Assembly: GCA_009823505.1 (NCBI GenBank)
Contig: VZQC01006631.1
Span: 260,896 to 324,895 of the forward strand
DNA length: 64,000 nucleotides
Direction of reading: 5' to 3'
From: Rhizomys pruinosus
Lineage: Eukaryota; Chordata; Mammalia; Rodentia; Spalacidae
The first letter of the stretch is position 1; every line of letters starts with the position of its first letter. Below, one piece after another: positions 51,394 to 63,978 of this stretch. The notes under the pieces are model-generated. The model did not search any database, was not told the DNA's origin, and saw nothing but the letters and a program-made list of their open reading frames with translations. Both the position numbers and the translations under genes were made by a program.

Positions 51394-51624
51394 TTTTAAA
51401 TATTTTATTATTTTTACTTTATGTGTATGAGTATATATCCTGCATGTGTGTAAGTGCACCAATGTCATACTGTGCCCTTGGAGGTCAGAAGAGGACATTG
51501 GATCCCCTGAAACTGGAGTTACAAATAGTTATTAAGCGCCATGTGGGTGCTGGGATTTGAACCAAGATCCTCTGCAAGAACAACCAGTGCTCTTGGTTAC
51601 ATTAAGCCATCTCTCCAAGTCCCT
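51394..51624 (-). mobile_element. B3-type SINE
   Basis: TTATGTGTATGAGTATATAT to AGCCATCTCTCCAAGTCC. Confidence 0.9.
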
Positions 51625-51694
51625 AGAATCTCAGTTTTACAAGGTACTCAAAGTTGTACAATTTGAGTGGGCTGACCTGTAAACTGAAATAATG

Positions 51695-51920
51695 CTGGCT
51701 TTAGAGATGGCTCAGTGGTTAAGAGCACCGACTGCTCTTGCATAGGACCAGGGTTCGATTCCCAGCACCACATAGCAGCTAAGAACTGTCTTTAACTCCA
51801 GTTCTAGGGGAATCCAGTGCCCTTTTCTGGCCTCCGAGGCATTGCACGACACGGATGCACAAACCTACATGCAGACAGTACATTCATACACATAAAATAG
51901 TAAAAAAAAAATAATAATAA
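51695..51920 (+). mobile_element. B2 SINE, unduplicated type
   Basis: GCTGGCTTTAGAGATGGCTC to CACATAAAATAGT; AATAATGCT on both sides. Confidence 0.93.
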
Positions 51921-51953
51921 TGCTTACCTTCTTGTTGTAGAGTTTTAATAACA

Positions 51954-52064
51954 CGAGCCAAGTATAATGTTCATGCCTAGAATTCTAGTACTTGGGAAGC
52001 CGCGGCAGGAGGACTGACATGCATTGAAGGCCAATATGGGTTATACAGTGAGTTCCAGGACATA
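51954..52064 (+). mobile_element. Old B1/B4-like fragment
   Basis: GAGCCAAGTATAATGTTCAT to ACAGTGAGTTCCAGGACA. Confidence 0.55.
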
Positions 52065-52351
52065 TGTAATGTAACTATTTACACATTGAATATATACCTT
52101 TTCTGTGACTATAGAATCTTTATCCACTGTTAGGAAAACAGTATTTTTAACCACTAAATTCCTTGAAGAGCAAAAGTTGCTGGTTAGCTTCAAAGAATAT
52201 TTAATTTAATCTAGGCCCTGTGGTTAACCTTAACCCACAGAAGAACACACCTTCGTCAGTAACTAGGATCATGCACACTCACCAATCAGTAGTCCTGTCT
52301 CTCACACTCGGGCTGCCTATCCTAATACAAGTTGCATAAAAAGCTCAACCC

Positions 52352-52563
52352 AGATTTTTTTTTTTATGTGTATGAATGTACTGTCTGCATGTAGGTTTGT
52401 GCACCCACATCATGCAATGCCTCAGAGGTCAGAAGACGGTGTCGGATTCCCCTGGAACTGGAGTTAAAGACTGTTCTCAGCCGCCATATGGGTGCTAGGG
52501 ATCAACCCAGGTCCTCTGCAAGAGCAGTTGGCGCTCTTAACTGCTAGGCCATCTCTCCAGCCC
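52352..52563 (-). mobile_element. B2 SINE, unduplicated type
   Basis: TTTATGTGTATGAATGTACT to ATCTCTCCAGCCCCC. Confidence 0.95.
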
Positions 52564-52590
52564 CCAACTATATTTCTTTAAAGAAAGGCT

Positions 52591-52756
52591 AGCCCTGCGG
52601 GGCATGGTGGCATATACATTTAGCCTCAGCACTCGGGAGGCAGGGATAGGCAGATCTCTGAGTTCAAGGCAGGTCTGGTCTACATAGTGAGTTCCAGGAC
52701 AACCAGGGGTACATACATAGTGAGACCAAAAAAAAAAAAAAAAAAAAAAAAAATAT
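52591..52756 (+). mobile_element. B1 SINE ending at the gap
   Basis: CCCTGCGGGGCATGGTGGCA to AGTGAGACC with an A-tail that runs to the N gap. Confidence 0.88.
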
Positions 52757-53051
52757 NNNNNNNNNNNNNNNNNNNNNNNNNNNNNNNNNNNNNNNNNNNN
52801 NNNNNNNNNNNNNNNNNNNNNNNNNNNNNNNNNNNNNNNNNNNNNNNNNNNNNNNNNNNNNNNNNNNNNNNNNNNNNNNNNNNNNNNNNNNNNNNNNNNN
52901 NNNNNNNNNNNNNNNNNNNNNNNNNNNNNNNNNNNNNNNNNNNNNNNNNNNNNNNNNNNNNNNNNNNNNNNNNNNNNNNNNNNNNNNNNNNNNNNNNNNN
53001 NNNNNNNNNNNNNNNNNNNNNNNNNNNNNNNNNNNNNNNNNNNNNNNNNNN
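52757..53051. other. Assembly gap of 295 N
   Basis: The run of N lies between poly-A tracts at 52729-52756 and 53052-53073, the first being the tail of a B1. The gap probably holds further A-rich or SINE sequence. Confidence 0.98.
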
Positions 53052-53269
53052 AAAAAAAAAAAAAAAAAAAAAAGAATCTATCAGGCCATAGACAATGTAA
53101 GGTGGTTTTTTTTTTTCTTCCAAGTGAAAGCATTTATGTTTGATAGCAACGTATGTGCCTGTGTTCAGTACACCCTTTATAAACTGCCATCACCAAAATT
53201 AATTATTAGAACCTTATGTATGAGTGTATATATGAAGTACTGTTTACTTCTAAGAATTCTATAATGTAT

Positions 53270-53429
53270 GCCAGGCGAGGTGGCTCATGCCTTTAATCCT
53301 AGCACTAGGGAGGCAGAGGCAGGTGGTTCTTTGTGAGTTCAAGACCAGCCTGGTCTACAGAGCGAGTTCTAGGACAGCTGGGACTACAGGGAGACCCTGC
53401 TCGAAAAAGACAAAAAAAAAAAAAAAAGA
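53270..53429 (+). mobile_element. B1 SINE
   Basis: GCCAGGCGAGGTGGCTCATG to GACCCTGCTCGAAAAAGAC, A-tail. Confidence 0.95.
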
Positions 53430-53935
53430 GTAGAACTATTGAAACAACAGAACTGCAAACAACCTATACATATGGTAACTGCTGTAGACCACCATATTCG
53501 ACCCCCAATGAAGCGGGATGGGGGAGATGTCCGTGCTATTCAGCCACGCTGCAGATGCCTCTAGACTAGCCTCACCTCCAGTGACTATCTACAGGCAGCA
53601 GACAGACTGCTTACTCACACAGGGTTCAGCCTACCCCTACTGCTCTTTCCTGTTGGGACTGGTCCAACCCACTGGGAGAGCGACTTACCAGGTTCCAGTC
53701 CTGTCTGTTCCAAATGCTGGCCTTGGGAAATTGTCCCACGTTCAGTAGAGTTCACAGAGCACAGGTTCTCCCTCTGGAGCAAGGCAATGGTGTCATGTCC
53801 CTTCCCAACTCAAGGCTATTGAGCAGACACCCTTGCTGAGACTCCCAATCAGCTATACACATGTATTATGAGGGTTGAAGAATCAAGTCCTTGGTTTTTC
53901 CTGGAATCCTTGATGAGGTTGTTTGAGACACAGGG
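53430..53935. other. Single-copy stretch in Tex49 intron 1
   Basis: GC-moderate sequence with two short open frames and no recognised exon or repeat. Confidence 0.35.
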
Positions 53936-54110
53936 CATGCAAGAGTACCCCTGGAGCAAAGCTACTTGGGTCAAACTCATGTTTCCATCACATGGGAGTT
54001 ATATGACTTTGGGCAAATTATTAAACTTCTCCATGTCTCTGTCTTCCCTTTGTACAATAATAATGGCATCTAGTTAGAGAGTTGTACAGGACACATTACA
54101 GATTACTTAT
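53936..54110 (+). mobile_element. MIR-like ancient SINE
   Basis: ATATGACTTTGGGCAAATTA, TCTCCATGTCTCTGTCTTCC and CAATAATAATGGCATCTAG follow the MIR order. Confidence 0.65.
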
Positions 54111-54470
54111 CTCTTTGTCTAGAAAATCCTCTTTGCCTAACCAGCCCGCAACTAGCACAGTATTCTCCTGCTGTCTCGGGCCCCATCTGCTTTCCCATGT
54201 TCAGAATCAGCAAGCACCACTACAAGGAAGATATTTTTGGATATGAACAAAAAGAATTGTCCCCATATGGCAAACATTCCCTGAGGAGCTGCTTCCCTGG
54301 GCTCATGCTTCTATACACTTCCTCCCATAACACATAGTTCCCTTGTATCAGGGGACATAAGTGCAAGATAGCCTCCAAATGTTCCTCATCCCATTTCATT
54401 TCAATACCCAGGCCAGTTTCAAGGGATTTATTGCTATGTTTGTAATGACTTCCTACATTATAGTCATTTT

Positions 54471-54705
54471 TATTTTTTTTTATTTTTTATTGTATTTACT
54501 TTTTTTATGTGTATGAATGTACTGTCTGTATGTAGGTTGGTGCACCATGTCGTGCAATGCTGTGGAGGTCAGAAGAGGGTCTCGGATTCCCCTGGAACTG
54601 GAGTCAAAGATGGTTCTTAGCTGCCATGTGGGTGCTGGGGATCGAACCCGGGTCCTCTGCAAGAGCAGTCGGCACTCTTAACCGCTAGGCCATCTCTCCA
54701 GCCCT
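54471..54705 (-). mobile_element. B2 SINE, unduplicated type
   Basis: GTATGAATGTACTGTCTGTA to ATCTCTCCAGCCC. Confidence 0.95.
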
Positions 54706-54739
54706 GATTTTTTAATTTTTAAAAAAATATTTGTGTGGT

Positions 54740-55025
54740 TTATATGTTTATGGTGTATGTGCACATCTGTGTAGGTGAGCATGCCCGTGCACACATGGAG
54801 GTCAGAGAGAGTGTTGGGTGTCCTCTCCTACCTCTCTCTGTATTGTTCCTTTGAGACAAGGTATCTGAACTTTAAGCTCACATTTTTCCATGAGGCTTGC
54901 AGTCAGCATGCAGCAATGATATTCCTGCCCCTGCCCTCTCAGTGCTGGAGTTACAGGGGGCCATGAGATGGCACCTAGTCTTTACTTGGGGGTGGAGTTA
55001 TGTACTCCAGTTTTCATGCTTCCAC
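54740..55025 (-). mobile_element. Old B4/RSINE-type element, split
   Basis: ACACATGGAGGTCAGAGAGA, TTTGAGACAAGGTATCTGAA and CCACCTCAAGCACT. Its last part (TTTTAACTGATGAGGCATCT) lies at 55708-55733 beyond three later SINEs. Confidence 0.65.
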
Positions 55026-55027
55026 CT

Positions 55028-55190
55028 CAAGCACTTTTTTTTGGAGGGTGTCTTTTTCAGACAAGGTCTCCCTGTAGCCCCAGCTGTCCTGGAACTCACT
55101 ATGTAGACCGGGGTGGCCTTGAACTCCCAGAGATCCTCCTGCCTCTGCCTCCCAAGTACCAGATTAAAGGTGTGAGCCACCAAGCCTGGC
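55028..55190 (-). mobile_element. B1 SINE, first insertion at CAAGCACT
   Basis: TGTCTTTTTCAGACAAGGTC to GAGCCACCAAGCCTGGC, then CAAGCACT. Confidence 0.93.
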
Positions 55191-55274
55191 AACAAGCACT
55201 CTTTTTTTTATTTGTTTATTTATTTATTTTTGTTTTTTGTTCTCTTTTTTTTTTTTTTTAGTTGAACTGACTAG

Positions 55275-55462
55275 GAAAATTTTATTTATTTTTTATGTGT
55301 ATGAATGTACTATCTGCATGTAGTTTGGTGCACCTGTGTTGTGCAATGCTGCAGAGGTCAGAAGAGGGTGTCGGATTCCCCTGGAAATGGAGTTAAAGAC
55401 GGTTCTCAGCCGTCGTGTAGGTGCTGGGGATCAAACCAGGTCATCTGCAAGAGCAGTTGGCG
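55275..55462 (-). mobile_element. B2 SINE, 5'-truncated, same target
   Basis: TTATGTGTATGAATGTACTA to GCAAGAGCAGTTGGCG, lacking the head, then ACAAGCACT. Confidence 0.93.
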
Positions 55463-55479
55463 ACAAGCACTCTTTTTAA

Positions 55480-55693
55480 AAATATTTCTTTATTTATATT
55501 TTGCCTATGAGTGTTTTGCCTGTGTGTATGTAAGTGGACCACATGCATGCTATGTTCATGGAGGCCAGAATAGATGCCCTGGAACTGGAGTTATAGACCA
55601 CTGTTATCCACTATGTGGGTGCTGGGAACCAAACCTGAGTCCTCTGCAAGAACAGCTGGTGCTCTTAATGGTGGAGCCATCTCTCCAGGCCTA
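55480..55693 (-). mobile_element. B3-type SINE, same target
   Basis: TATTTTGCCTATGAGTGTTT to GAGCCATCTCTCCAGGCC, then ACAAGCACT. Confidence 0.9.
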
Positions 55694-55759
55694 TACAACA
55701 AGCACTTTTAACTGATGAGGCATCTGTCCAGCCTAGGAGTCAGTTGTTGTTGTTGTAGT

Positions 55760-57344
55760 ACAGTACCATAACATTTTTCCTCATATGAATTTCTTTTAAG
55801 GTGGTATAGCTGTGTGCAGCACCAAGATAACTGCAAATAATGTGTGTTGGATATTATCACTATTGTATCCCAAGTACCTGGAACCAAACCTTAATCTAGA
55901 AGTCAGACATCAAGAAGCCACTGGGGTAGTCAGTATTCTCCAACTGAAAACACTGAGGACAATTATTTTCAGGTCCAACAAACAGAGACTTTGAGCCAAG
56001 GTGTAAGTAACTAGATTCTGAGAATATCCCTGCATCACAGGACAGCCTATAATACTGAGAAATCTGCACCATTAATTTGGATGAGTGGAAGATCCACCTG
56101 GGCCCTGTCATATTACCCAGGATGTCCTTCGAGGTGCAATCAAAGCATTAAATGTATGTTTATGACAACTATGACCGAATTCTCAGGAAGCCATCCATGG
56201 GCCTTCCTATTTACCTACAAAGACCAAGCAGGACATGATATCAACCAAGGGGTGAAGAACCTCTGTTTTACCACCTGCCAATAAGGTGATTGCTTTAGCT
56301 CCCTTGCCATAGTAGAGTTCGCTCCTAAAGAACGCTGCATCATGTGTCACTGCGGTTTGCTTCTTACCCATCCTTGGCACTCTTCTTTGCAGATGCTTGC
56401 TAAACCTTGGCAGTTTGGGGAAACTATATGTTACTAAGACTCTCTCCCAGCTTAGCAATAAGAAAATCAACAAACAACGAAAACTCTAGGAGCGAAGTGT
56501 ATGCTTGATTAGGGTGGCAGGCATTGTAATGCTGTCCGACATACCTCCAGACACATAGTAATCATCCATATAGGAAGCTGAGAGCCAGCTGCCTGGACAC
56601 TAAAATAATCCAGAACATCAGCTAGAACAAGCAGTCTCATGCCTAAAGACTATCTAGAGCTCTTGTTACCTGCATTTAGACCGATCATTCACTCTCTATA
56701 TCACATCGCTCACAAGAAGGACACTCATTGTTCTTCCTCACCTACAGCTACTTGTCTATTTGCATGCTGCCACCCTTCCCTTGCCCAGTGTTAACAACTA
56801 TACTGCTTTGGTTCCCGCACAATCAATTATCCTGTTTCCAGGAAATGACCCCTCATGGCTAGAATCTGTGATAAAGTACAGATCAGCCCCTGGTCCAGCC
56901 CAGGCTCCCAGAGCTGTCCTCTTCAGAAGCATTCAGGACTGCCAATCCTTAAGTCCTCACTTCACAGAGAAGAGGTTCAGATTGTGCCTTACTCCAGCCG
57001 TGTCATCATTTCAGTTATAGCATGGTAGAGATTTCCTTTCCAGGGCAAAAAGAAAAGGGAGAGTGCAGAGATGATGAACGAGCAAGGCCAAGCCAGGAGG
57101 AGAGGAAAACAAAGGAGCCAGAAAAGAAATCTCCAACAGAAGTGGTGCCCTCACTCTCCATGGAAATGGGTCAATAATCAGCAATTTCCCGACAGAAAGG
57201 CAAATGAGGACCAAGTTCCTGAGAAGCATGAATAAGCAAGAAAGATACAATCTAAGGCAGTGGCACAAAGTTTCTGTTCCATGAAAACAACAGAAGCGTT
57301 GAAAACATGCTAGGTTCTATCCAGCACCAGAGCTCTGAGTAGTA
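55760..57344. other. 1.6 kb single-copy stretch in Tex49 intron 1
   Basis: The largest SINE-free stretch right of the Vdac1 pseudogene. Short frames on both strands lack splice support. It could hold regulatory sequence, but no motif stands out. Confidence 0.4.
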
Positions 57345-57495
57345 TGCAGGGCATGGTAGTGCATGCACACCTTTAATCCCAGCACTTACGCAGAGCCAGG
57401 CAGATCTCTGTGAGTTCAAGGCCAGGTTGCTCTACAGAGTGAGTTCCATGCCAGCTAGGATTACAAGGAGACTTTGTCTCAAAAAAAAAAAAAAA
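57345..57495 (+). mobile_element. B1 SINE
   Basis: GCAGGGCATGGTAGTGCATG to GAGACTTTGTCTC with an A-tail. Confidence 0.93.
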
Positions 57496-57502
57496 TTCTC
57501 CA

Positions 57503-57560
57503 TGGGTGCACAAATTTGCATGCAGACAGTACATTCATACACATACAGAAATAAATAAAT
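57503..57560 (+). mobile_element. B2 3' end only
   Basis: GGGTGCACAAATTTGCATGC and an AAATAAAT tail; 5'-truncated. Confidence 0.85.
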
Positions 57561-57714
57561 GCCGGGCGTGGTGGCACACGCCTTTGATCCTAGCACTTGG
57601 GAGGCAGAGGCACGCGGATCTCTGTGAGTTTGAGGCCAGCCTGGTCTACAGTGTGAGTTCCAGGACAGCCAGAGCTACAGGGAGACCCTGTCCCAAAAAG
57701 ACCAAAAAAAAAAA
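57561..57714 (+). mobile_element. B1 SINE in B2 tail
   Basis: GCCGGGCGTGGTGGCACACG to CTGTCCCAAAAAGACC; ATTCTC lies on both sides of the pair. Confidence 0.95.
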
Positions 57715-57913
57715 AATTCTCTGATTTACTCAGCACAAGAGAGAGCCTAGCTAGAGGAGTCAGGACCAGAGGCCTAGCCTCTTTGGCTTTGATAATGAAA
57801 TAGATGGAACTCCCAAGTGGAGCACCCTAGACAACTTCCTTAGCCTCACTACCTGACCAAGTCATGTTTTTTTTGTTTGTTTGCTTGTGGTTTTTTTTTT
57901 TGAGCGCACTTTA

Positions 57914-57951
57914 CGCACACGCACGCACGCGTGTGTTTGTGTACGTGCGTC

Positions 57952-57992
<41 letters not shown>
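57914..57992. repeat. Alternating purine-pyrimidine tract
   Basis: ACGCACACGCACGCACGCGT then GTGTGT, TGCG and (GT)n from 57954. CpG/TpG alternation of this length can form Z-DNA. Confidence 0.85.
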
Positions 57993-57993
<1 letters not shown>

Positions 57994-58127
57994 TGAGACA
58001 GGGTCTCCCTGCAATCCCAGCTGGCCTGAACTCACTTTGTAGACCAGGCTGGCCTTGAACTCACAGAGATCTGCCTGCCTCTGCTTCTAGAGTGCTGGGA
58101 TTAAAGGCATGTGCCACCATGCCTGGC
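57993..58127 (-). mobile_element. B1 SINE
   Basis: TCTGAGACAGGGTCTCCCTG to GTGCCACCATGCCTGGC. Confidence 0.93.
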
Positions 58128-58140
58128 ACCACAATCTACT

Positions 58141-58303
58141 TTTTTTTTTTGTTGTTTTTTGTCTTTTTGAGACAGGGTCTCCCTGTAGCCCCAGCTGTCC
58201 TGGAACTCACTCTGTAGACCAGGCTGGCCTTGAACTCACAAAGATCCACCTGCCTCTGCCTCCCAAGTGCTAGAATTAAAGGCGTGTGCCACCACGCCCG
58301 GCT
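58141..58303 (-). mobile_element. B1 SINE with target duplication
   Basis: TCTTTTTGAGACAGGGTCTC to CCACCACGCCCGGC; CACAATCTACT at 58130-58140 and 58305-58315. Confidence 0.96.
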
Positions 58304-58372
58304 CACAATCTACTCTTATCAAGATTCAAAACTGCAAGCCAAATCTCACCCATTTAAGCAGAACTTACATGT

Positions 58373-58373
58373 T

Positions 58374-58420
<47 letters not shown>

Positions 58421-58422
58421 TT
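58373..58422 (+). repeat. (TTTA)n repeat
   Basis: About 12 units; the tail of the following B1. Confidence 0.96.
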
Positions 58423-58564
58423 GGTCTTTTCGAAGCAGGGTCTCCCTGTAGCCCCAGCTGTCCTGGAACTCACTCTGTAGACCAGGCTGGCCTTGAACTC
58501 ACAAAGACCTGCCTGCCTCTGCCTCCCATGTGCTAGGATTAAAGGCGTGTGCCACCACGCTTGG
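58423..58564 (-). mobile_element. B1 SINE
   Basis: GGTCTTTTCGAAGCAGGGTC to GCCACCACGCTTGGC. Confidence 0.95.
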
Positions 58565-59811
<1,247 letters not shown>

Positions 59812-59826
59812 AAACATGTAAGTACC
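59812..59826 (+). promoter_or_regulatory. Second copy of Tex49 exon 2 splice donor
   Basis: The sequence CAT|GTAAGTACC is identical to the authentic donor at 59642-59653. Use of it would extend exon 2 through the B1. Confidence 0.75.
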
Positions 59827-60188
59827 TTGGAGGGGGCACCATGAAAAAAAAAAATGAGAGAAAAGATGTATCCGAGACCTGAACAATGGCTGGGATATCA
59901 TGAGCCATGGTCCTGGGGAGTATTGTGAGGACCACAGCAAAGCCAGAACTATTCAGGGAAGGACTTTCTCACACTGCACCCCATGGGGAGGAGGATTAGA
60001 GCCAGCACCAGTTTTGTAATTTGAACTGAGCTAAACTCCAAACAAGTTGTGTGACCTTGGGAAAGTTCCTTTGGCCCTTTTACTTCTCAACTTGAAAATG
60101 AAAACTCTAGCACTTTCTGGAAAAGCCATGCAGGACAAACATCCAATCCACACATATGACGTCGGAATCTTCAGGAAATTATGCTCCA

Positions 60189-60341
60189 GAGCTGGAGAGA
60201 AGATCCGGGTTCAAATCCCAGCATATACATGGCAGCTAACAACTGTCCATAATTCCAGTTCCCAAGGATCCAATGCCCTCTTCTGACCTCCAAAGGCATC
60301 GCCTGACACAGGTACACTTACATACATTCAGGCAACATATG
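60189..60341 (+). mobile_element. B3-type SINE
   Basis: AGAGCTGGAGAGAAGATCCG to GGTACACTTACATACATTCA; the A-box part is deleted. Confidence 0.85.
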
Positions 60342-60342
60342 C

Positions 60343-60467
60343 TGGGTCTCCCTATAGCCCCAGCTGGCCTGGAACTTGCTATTTAGACCAGACTGGCCTC
60401 AGCAGAGATCAGCTTGCCTGTGCCTCCAGAGTGCTGAGACTAAAGGCATGTGCCACCACACCTGGCT
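60343..60467 (-). mobile_element. B1 SINE, truncated
   Basis: GGGTCTCCCTATAGCCCCAG to GTGCCACCACACCTGGC; no T tail. Confidence 0.9.
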
Positions 60468-60496
60468 GAAAAAATAGATTTTTCAAAAATATCAAT

Positions 60497-60587
60497 GGGG
60501 CTCGAGAGATGGTTCAGATGATAAAGTCCTCTTCTCTATATAAGCCTTGAATTCAGATAGCCAGAACCCCTATAAAAGCTGGGTATA
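60497..60587 (+). mobile_element. tRNA-derived SINE fragment
   Basis: GGGGCTCGAGAGATGGTTCA to CAGAACCCCTATAAAAGC. Confidence 0.75.
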
Positions 60588-60935
60588 GGGCTGGAGAAAT
60601 GGTTCAGCAGTTATAGCACTTGCCATGCAAGCCAGAAGAGCAGAGTTCAGAGCTCCAGAACCAATGTAAATGATTCTGGCCTCAGAAGGCAGAGACAGGA
60701 TCTTCTGAGCAAGCTGGCTAGCAAGACCGTTCCTGTCAGGGAGCTCCGGGGAAACTGAGAGACCCTGCCTCAGTGACTATGACTGAAGACCAATGAAGGT
60801 TCTGACATTAATCTCTGGCGTCCATAGGCACACGGGTATGTGCATATGCACACGTGTGTTTCTACACACATGCAAACTCATACACTCACAAGCATGTACA
60901 CCACATACACACAGAAATGAAAAAAGAAAAGAGGA
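60588..60935 (+). mobile_element. B4-type SINE with CA-rich end
   Basis: AGGGCTGGAGAAATGGTTCA, B1-like middle (GAAACTGAGAGACCCTGCCT), then ACACGGGTATGTGCATATGC and an A-rich tail. Confidence 0.8.
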
Positions 60936-60944
60936 AAACCCGGG

Positions 60945-61080
60945 GATGGTGGCCTCTACCTGCAAACCCAGTGCTGTGGGAAGGAGGCAGGCAGACATGT
61001 TGAACAGGAGCTTGCTGGCCATCCAGTCCAGCTCAGTTAGTGAGTTCCATGTCCAATGAGCGCCTTGGTCTCCAAAAAGC
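60945..61080 (+). mobile_element. B1/B4-like fragment
   Basis: CCGGGGATGGTGGCCTCTAC to GCGCCTTGGTCTCCAAAAAG. Confidence 0.65.
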
Positions 61081-61085
61081 ATACC

Positions 61086-61233
61086 TGCTGGGCATGGTGG
61101 CACACGCCTTTAATCCTAGCACTTGGGAGGCAGAGGCAGGCGGATCTTTGTGAGTTCAAGGCCGGCCTGGTCTACAGAGTGAGTTCCAGGACAGCTGGGG
61201 CTACAGGGAGACCCTGTCTTGAAAAAAGACCAA
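61086..61233 (+). mobile_element. B1 SINE
   Basis: GCTGGGCATGGTGGCACACG to CTGTCTTGAAAAAAGACC. Confidence 0.96.
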
Positions 61234-61234
61234 A

Positions 61235-61450
61235 AGGGCTGGAGAGATGGCCTAGCGGTTAAGAGCGCCGACCGCTCTTACAGAAGACCCAGGTTCGATC
61301 CCCAGCACCCACATGGAGGCTGAGAACCGTCTGTAACTCCAATTCCAGGAGAACTCCAGTTCCAGGGGAATCTGAGACCCTCTTCTGACCCCCGCGGCAT
61401 TGCATGACACGGGTGCACAAACCTCCATGCAGACAATACGTTCACACACA

Positions 61451-61489
<39 letters not shown>

Positions 61490-61491
61490 AT
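61235..61491 (+). mobile_element. B2 SINE, 17-bp-duplicated type
   Basis: GGGCTGGAGAGATGGCC to an (AAAT)n tail at 61451-61491. Inserted in the tail of the B1 at 61086; AAAAAGCA(T/C)ACCTG flanks the pair. Confidence 0.96.
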
Positions 61492-61624
61492 ACGTTATTA
61501 TTTTAAAAAAAAGACCCAAAAAAAAAAAAGCACACCTGCACATACATATGCACATACACACACAAAGGCATCTAGGTTAAGACTGATATTTTTATTTCAA
61601 AATATTTAAAAACACCTTCCAGGT

Positions 61625-61867
61625 GAGGTTGGGGAGCTGCAGCTAAAGTGCTCTATCCAAGCATGACCTGAGTGCAGATCTCTAGCTGTCATGTAAAAGC
61701 CAGGTGTGGTAGCGTGTGTCTGTAACCCCAGCAATGGTGTGCGGGGGAGCGTGACAGCAGTGGGAGGTGGTGGGAGACAGGCAGATCCTGGGGGCTTGCT
61801 GGCCAGCCAGTCAGGGAAATGGAGAGTTTCTGGGTTGGTGAGAAACCCTGTCTTAAAAACATGATGT
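61625..61867 (+). mobile_element. B4-type SINE, split
   Basis: GGTTGGGGAGCTGCAGCTAA, AAAGCCAGGTGTGGTAGCGT to AACCCTGTCTTAAAAACATG. It resumes after two later SINEs at about 62305. Confidence 0.75.
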
Positions 61868-61868
61868 G

Positions 61869-62119
61869 GGGGCTGGAGAGATAGCCAAGCGGTTAAGAGC
61901 ACCGACGCTCTTGCAGAGGACCCGGGTTCGATCCCCACCACCCACATGGCGGCTAAGAACCGTCTGTAGCTCCAATTCCAGGAGAACTCCAGTTCCAGGG
62001 GAATCCGAGACCCTCTTCTGACCTCCGTGGCATTGCACGACACGGGTGCACAGACCTGCATGCAGACAGTACATTTATACACATACAAAAATAAATAAAT
62101 AAAAAAACATTAAAAAAAA
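61869..62119 (+). mobile_element. B2 SINE inside the B4
   Basis: GGGGCTGGAGAGATAGCC to A-rich tail; ACATGATGTGG on both sides. Confidence 0.96.
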
Positions 62120-62132
62120 AAAAAAACATGAT

Positions 62133-62295
62133 GTGGAGCCAGGCGTGGTGGCCACGCCTTAATCCCAGCACTTGGGAGGCAGAGGCAGGCAGATCTTTGT
62201 GAGTTCAAGGCCAGCCTGGTTTACAGAGTGAGTTCCAGGACAGCTGGGGCTACAGGGAGACCCTGTCTTGAAAATAAAAAAATAATAAAAAAAAT
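62133..62295 (+). mobile_element. B1 SINE inside the B4
   Basis: AGCCAGGCGTGGTGGCCACG to CTGTCTTGAAAATAAAA, followed by a third ACATGATGTGG. Confidence 0.95.
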
Positions 62296-62431
62296 AACAC
62301 ATGATGTGGAAAACAATAGAGAAAAACGCCCAGCATCAACCTCTGGCCGCCACATGTGCACACGAGAGGTGAGTGCACGCGCATGCTCATGTGGACATAC
62401 CCCACCAATCTCCACCCCCCCAAACATAACA

Positions 62432-62738
62432 GGGACTAAGGAGATAGCTCAGTTGGTAAAGTGCTTGCTTTGCAAGCATGAGGACCTGAGTTCAATCCCC
62501 AATACCATGCAGAAAGCCAGGCATGGCAGGGCATACTCAGAATTCCTGTGCTAGGGAGACCACAGATGGATCTTTGACGCCCATCGGTTGGCCAGCCAAT
62601 CTAGCCTAATCAGCAAGCCCCAAGCCCCAGTGATAGACCCTGTTTGAAGAACTAAAAGGGAGATAGCTCCTCGGGAACCTGTGGTTTCCACGTGTACCTG
62701 CACCCAGGGGTACCTGCACACAGATTAAAAAAAAACAT
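62432..62738 (+). mobile_element. B4-type SINE
   Basis: GGGACTAAGGAGATAGCTCA, GCTTGCTTTGCAAGCATGAG, then B1-like AGCCAGGCATGGCAGGGCAT to an A-run. Confidence 0.85.
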
Positions 62739-63387
<649 letters not shown>

Positions 63388-63572
63388 TAAGAAGGGAGAG
63401 GGTGGGGAGACCTAGGGAAGTATTCTCATTGAAACCGGTAGTATGTTTCAGCTCCACTTAAGGGGAAGCTAGAAGAGGATTGAGTCTTCTTGAGGAAGGC
63501 AGGCCTCAGAATCTGGCAGCATGGTGTTCAATGAAGCACAAGATTAGTCTGTTTTATGTTACGGGTGTGACT

Positions 63573-63826
63573 TTAAAAAAATTTTTTTTATTAATTTTAT
63601 TTATTTCTGTATGTGTATGAATGTACTGTCTGCATGCAAGTCTGTGCACCTGTGTCGTGCAACGCCGCGGAGTTCAGAAGAGGGTCTCGGATTCCCCTGG
63701 AACTGGAGTTCTCCTGGAATTGGAGTTTCAGACGGTTCTCAGCCACCATGTGGTGCTGGGGATCGAACCCGGGTCCTCTATAAGAGTGGTCAGCGCTCTT
63801 AACCGCGAGGCCATCTCTCCAGGCCC
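63573..63826 (-). mobile_element. B2 SINE, 17-bp-duplicated type
   Basis: GTATGTGTATGAATGTACTG to CATCTCTCCAGGCCCC, with TACGGGTGTGACTT before and after. Confidence 0.95.
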
Positions 63827-63978
63827 CTCTACGGGTGTGACTTCTGAACAGGCACAGAATCAAAGTCTCTAGCGTTTTTGTAGGAGCCTGAGGATGTTTC
63901 TACTCCAGCCACCACCCATCAGTAGTAGCCCCACTTCATCACTCCTGCGCATTCTGCCCTGAGGCAGACATGGGGAGC

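Noticed and set aside
52537..53133. Frames of 134-198 codons across the N gap
   Set aside because: Most residues are undefined; flanks are A-tails and SINEs.
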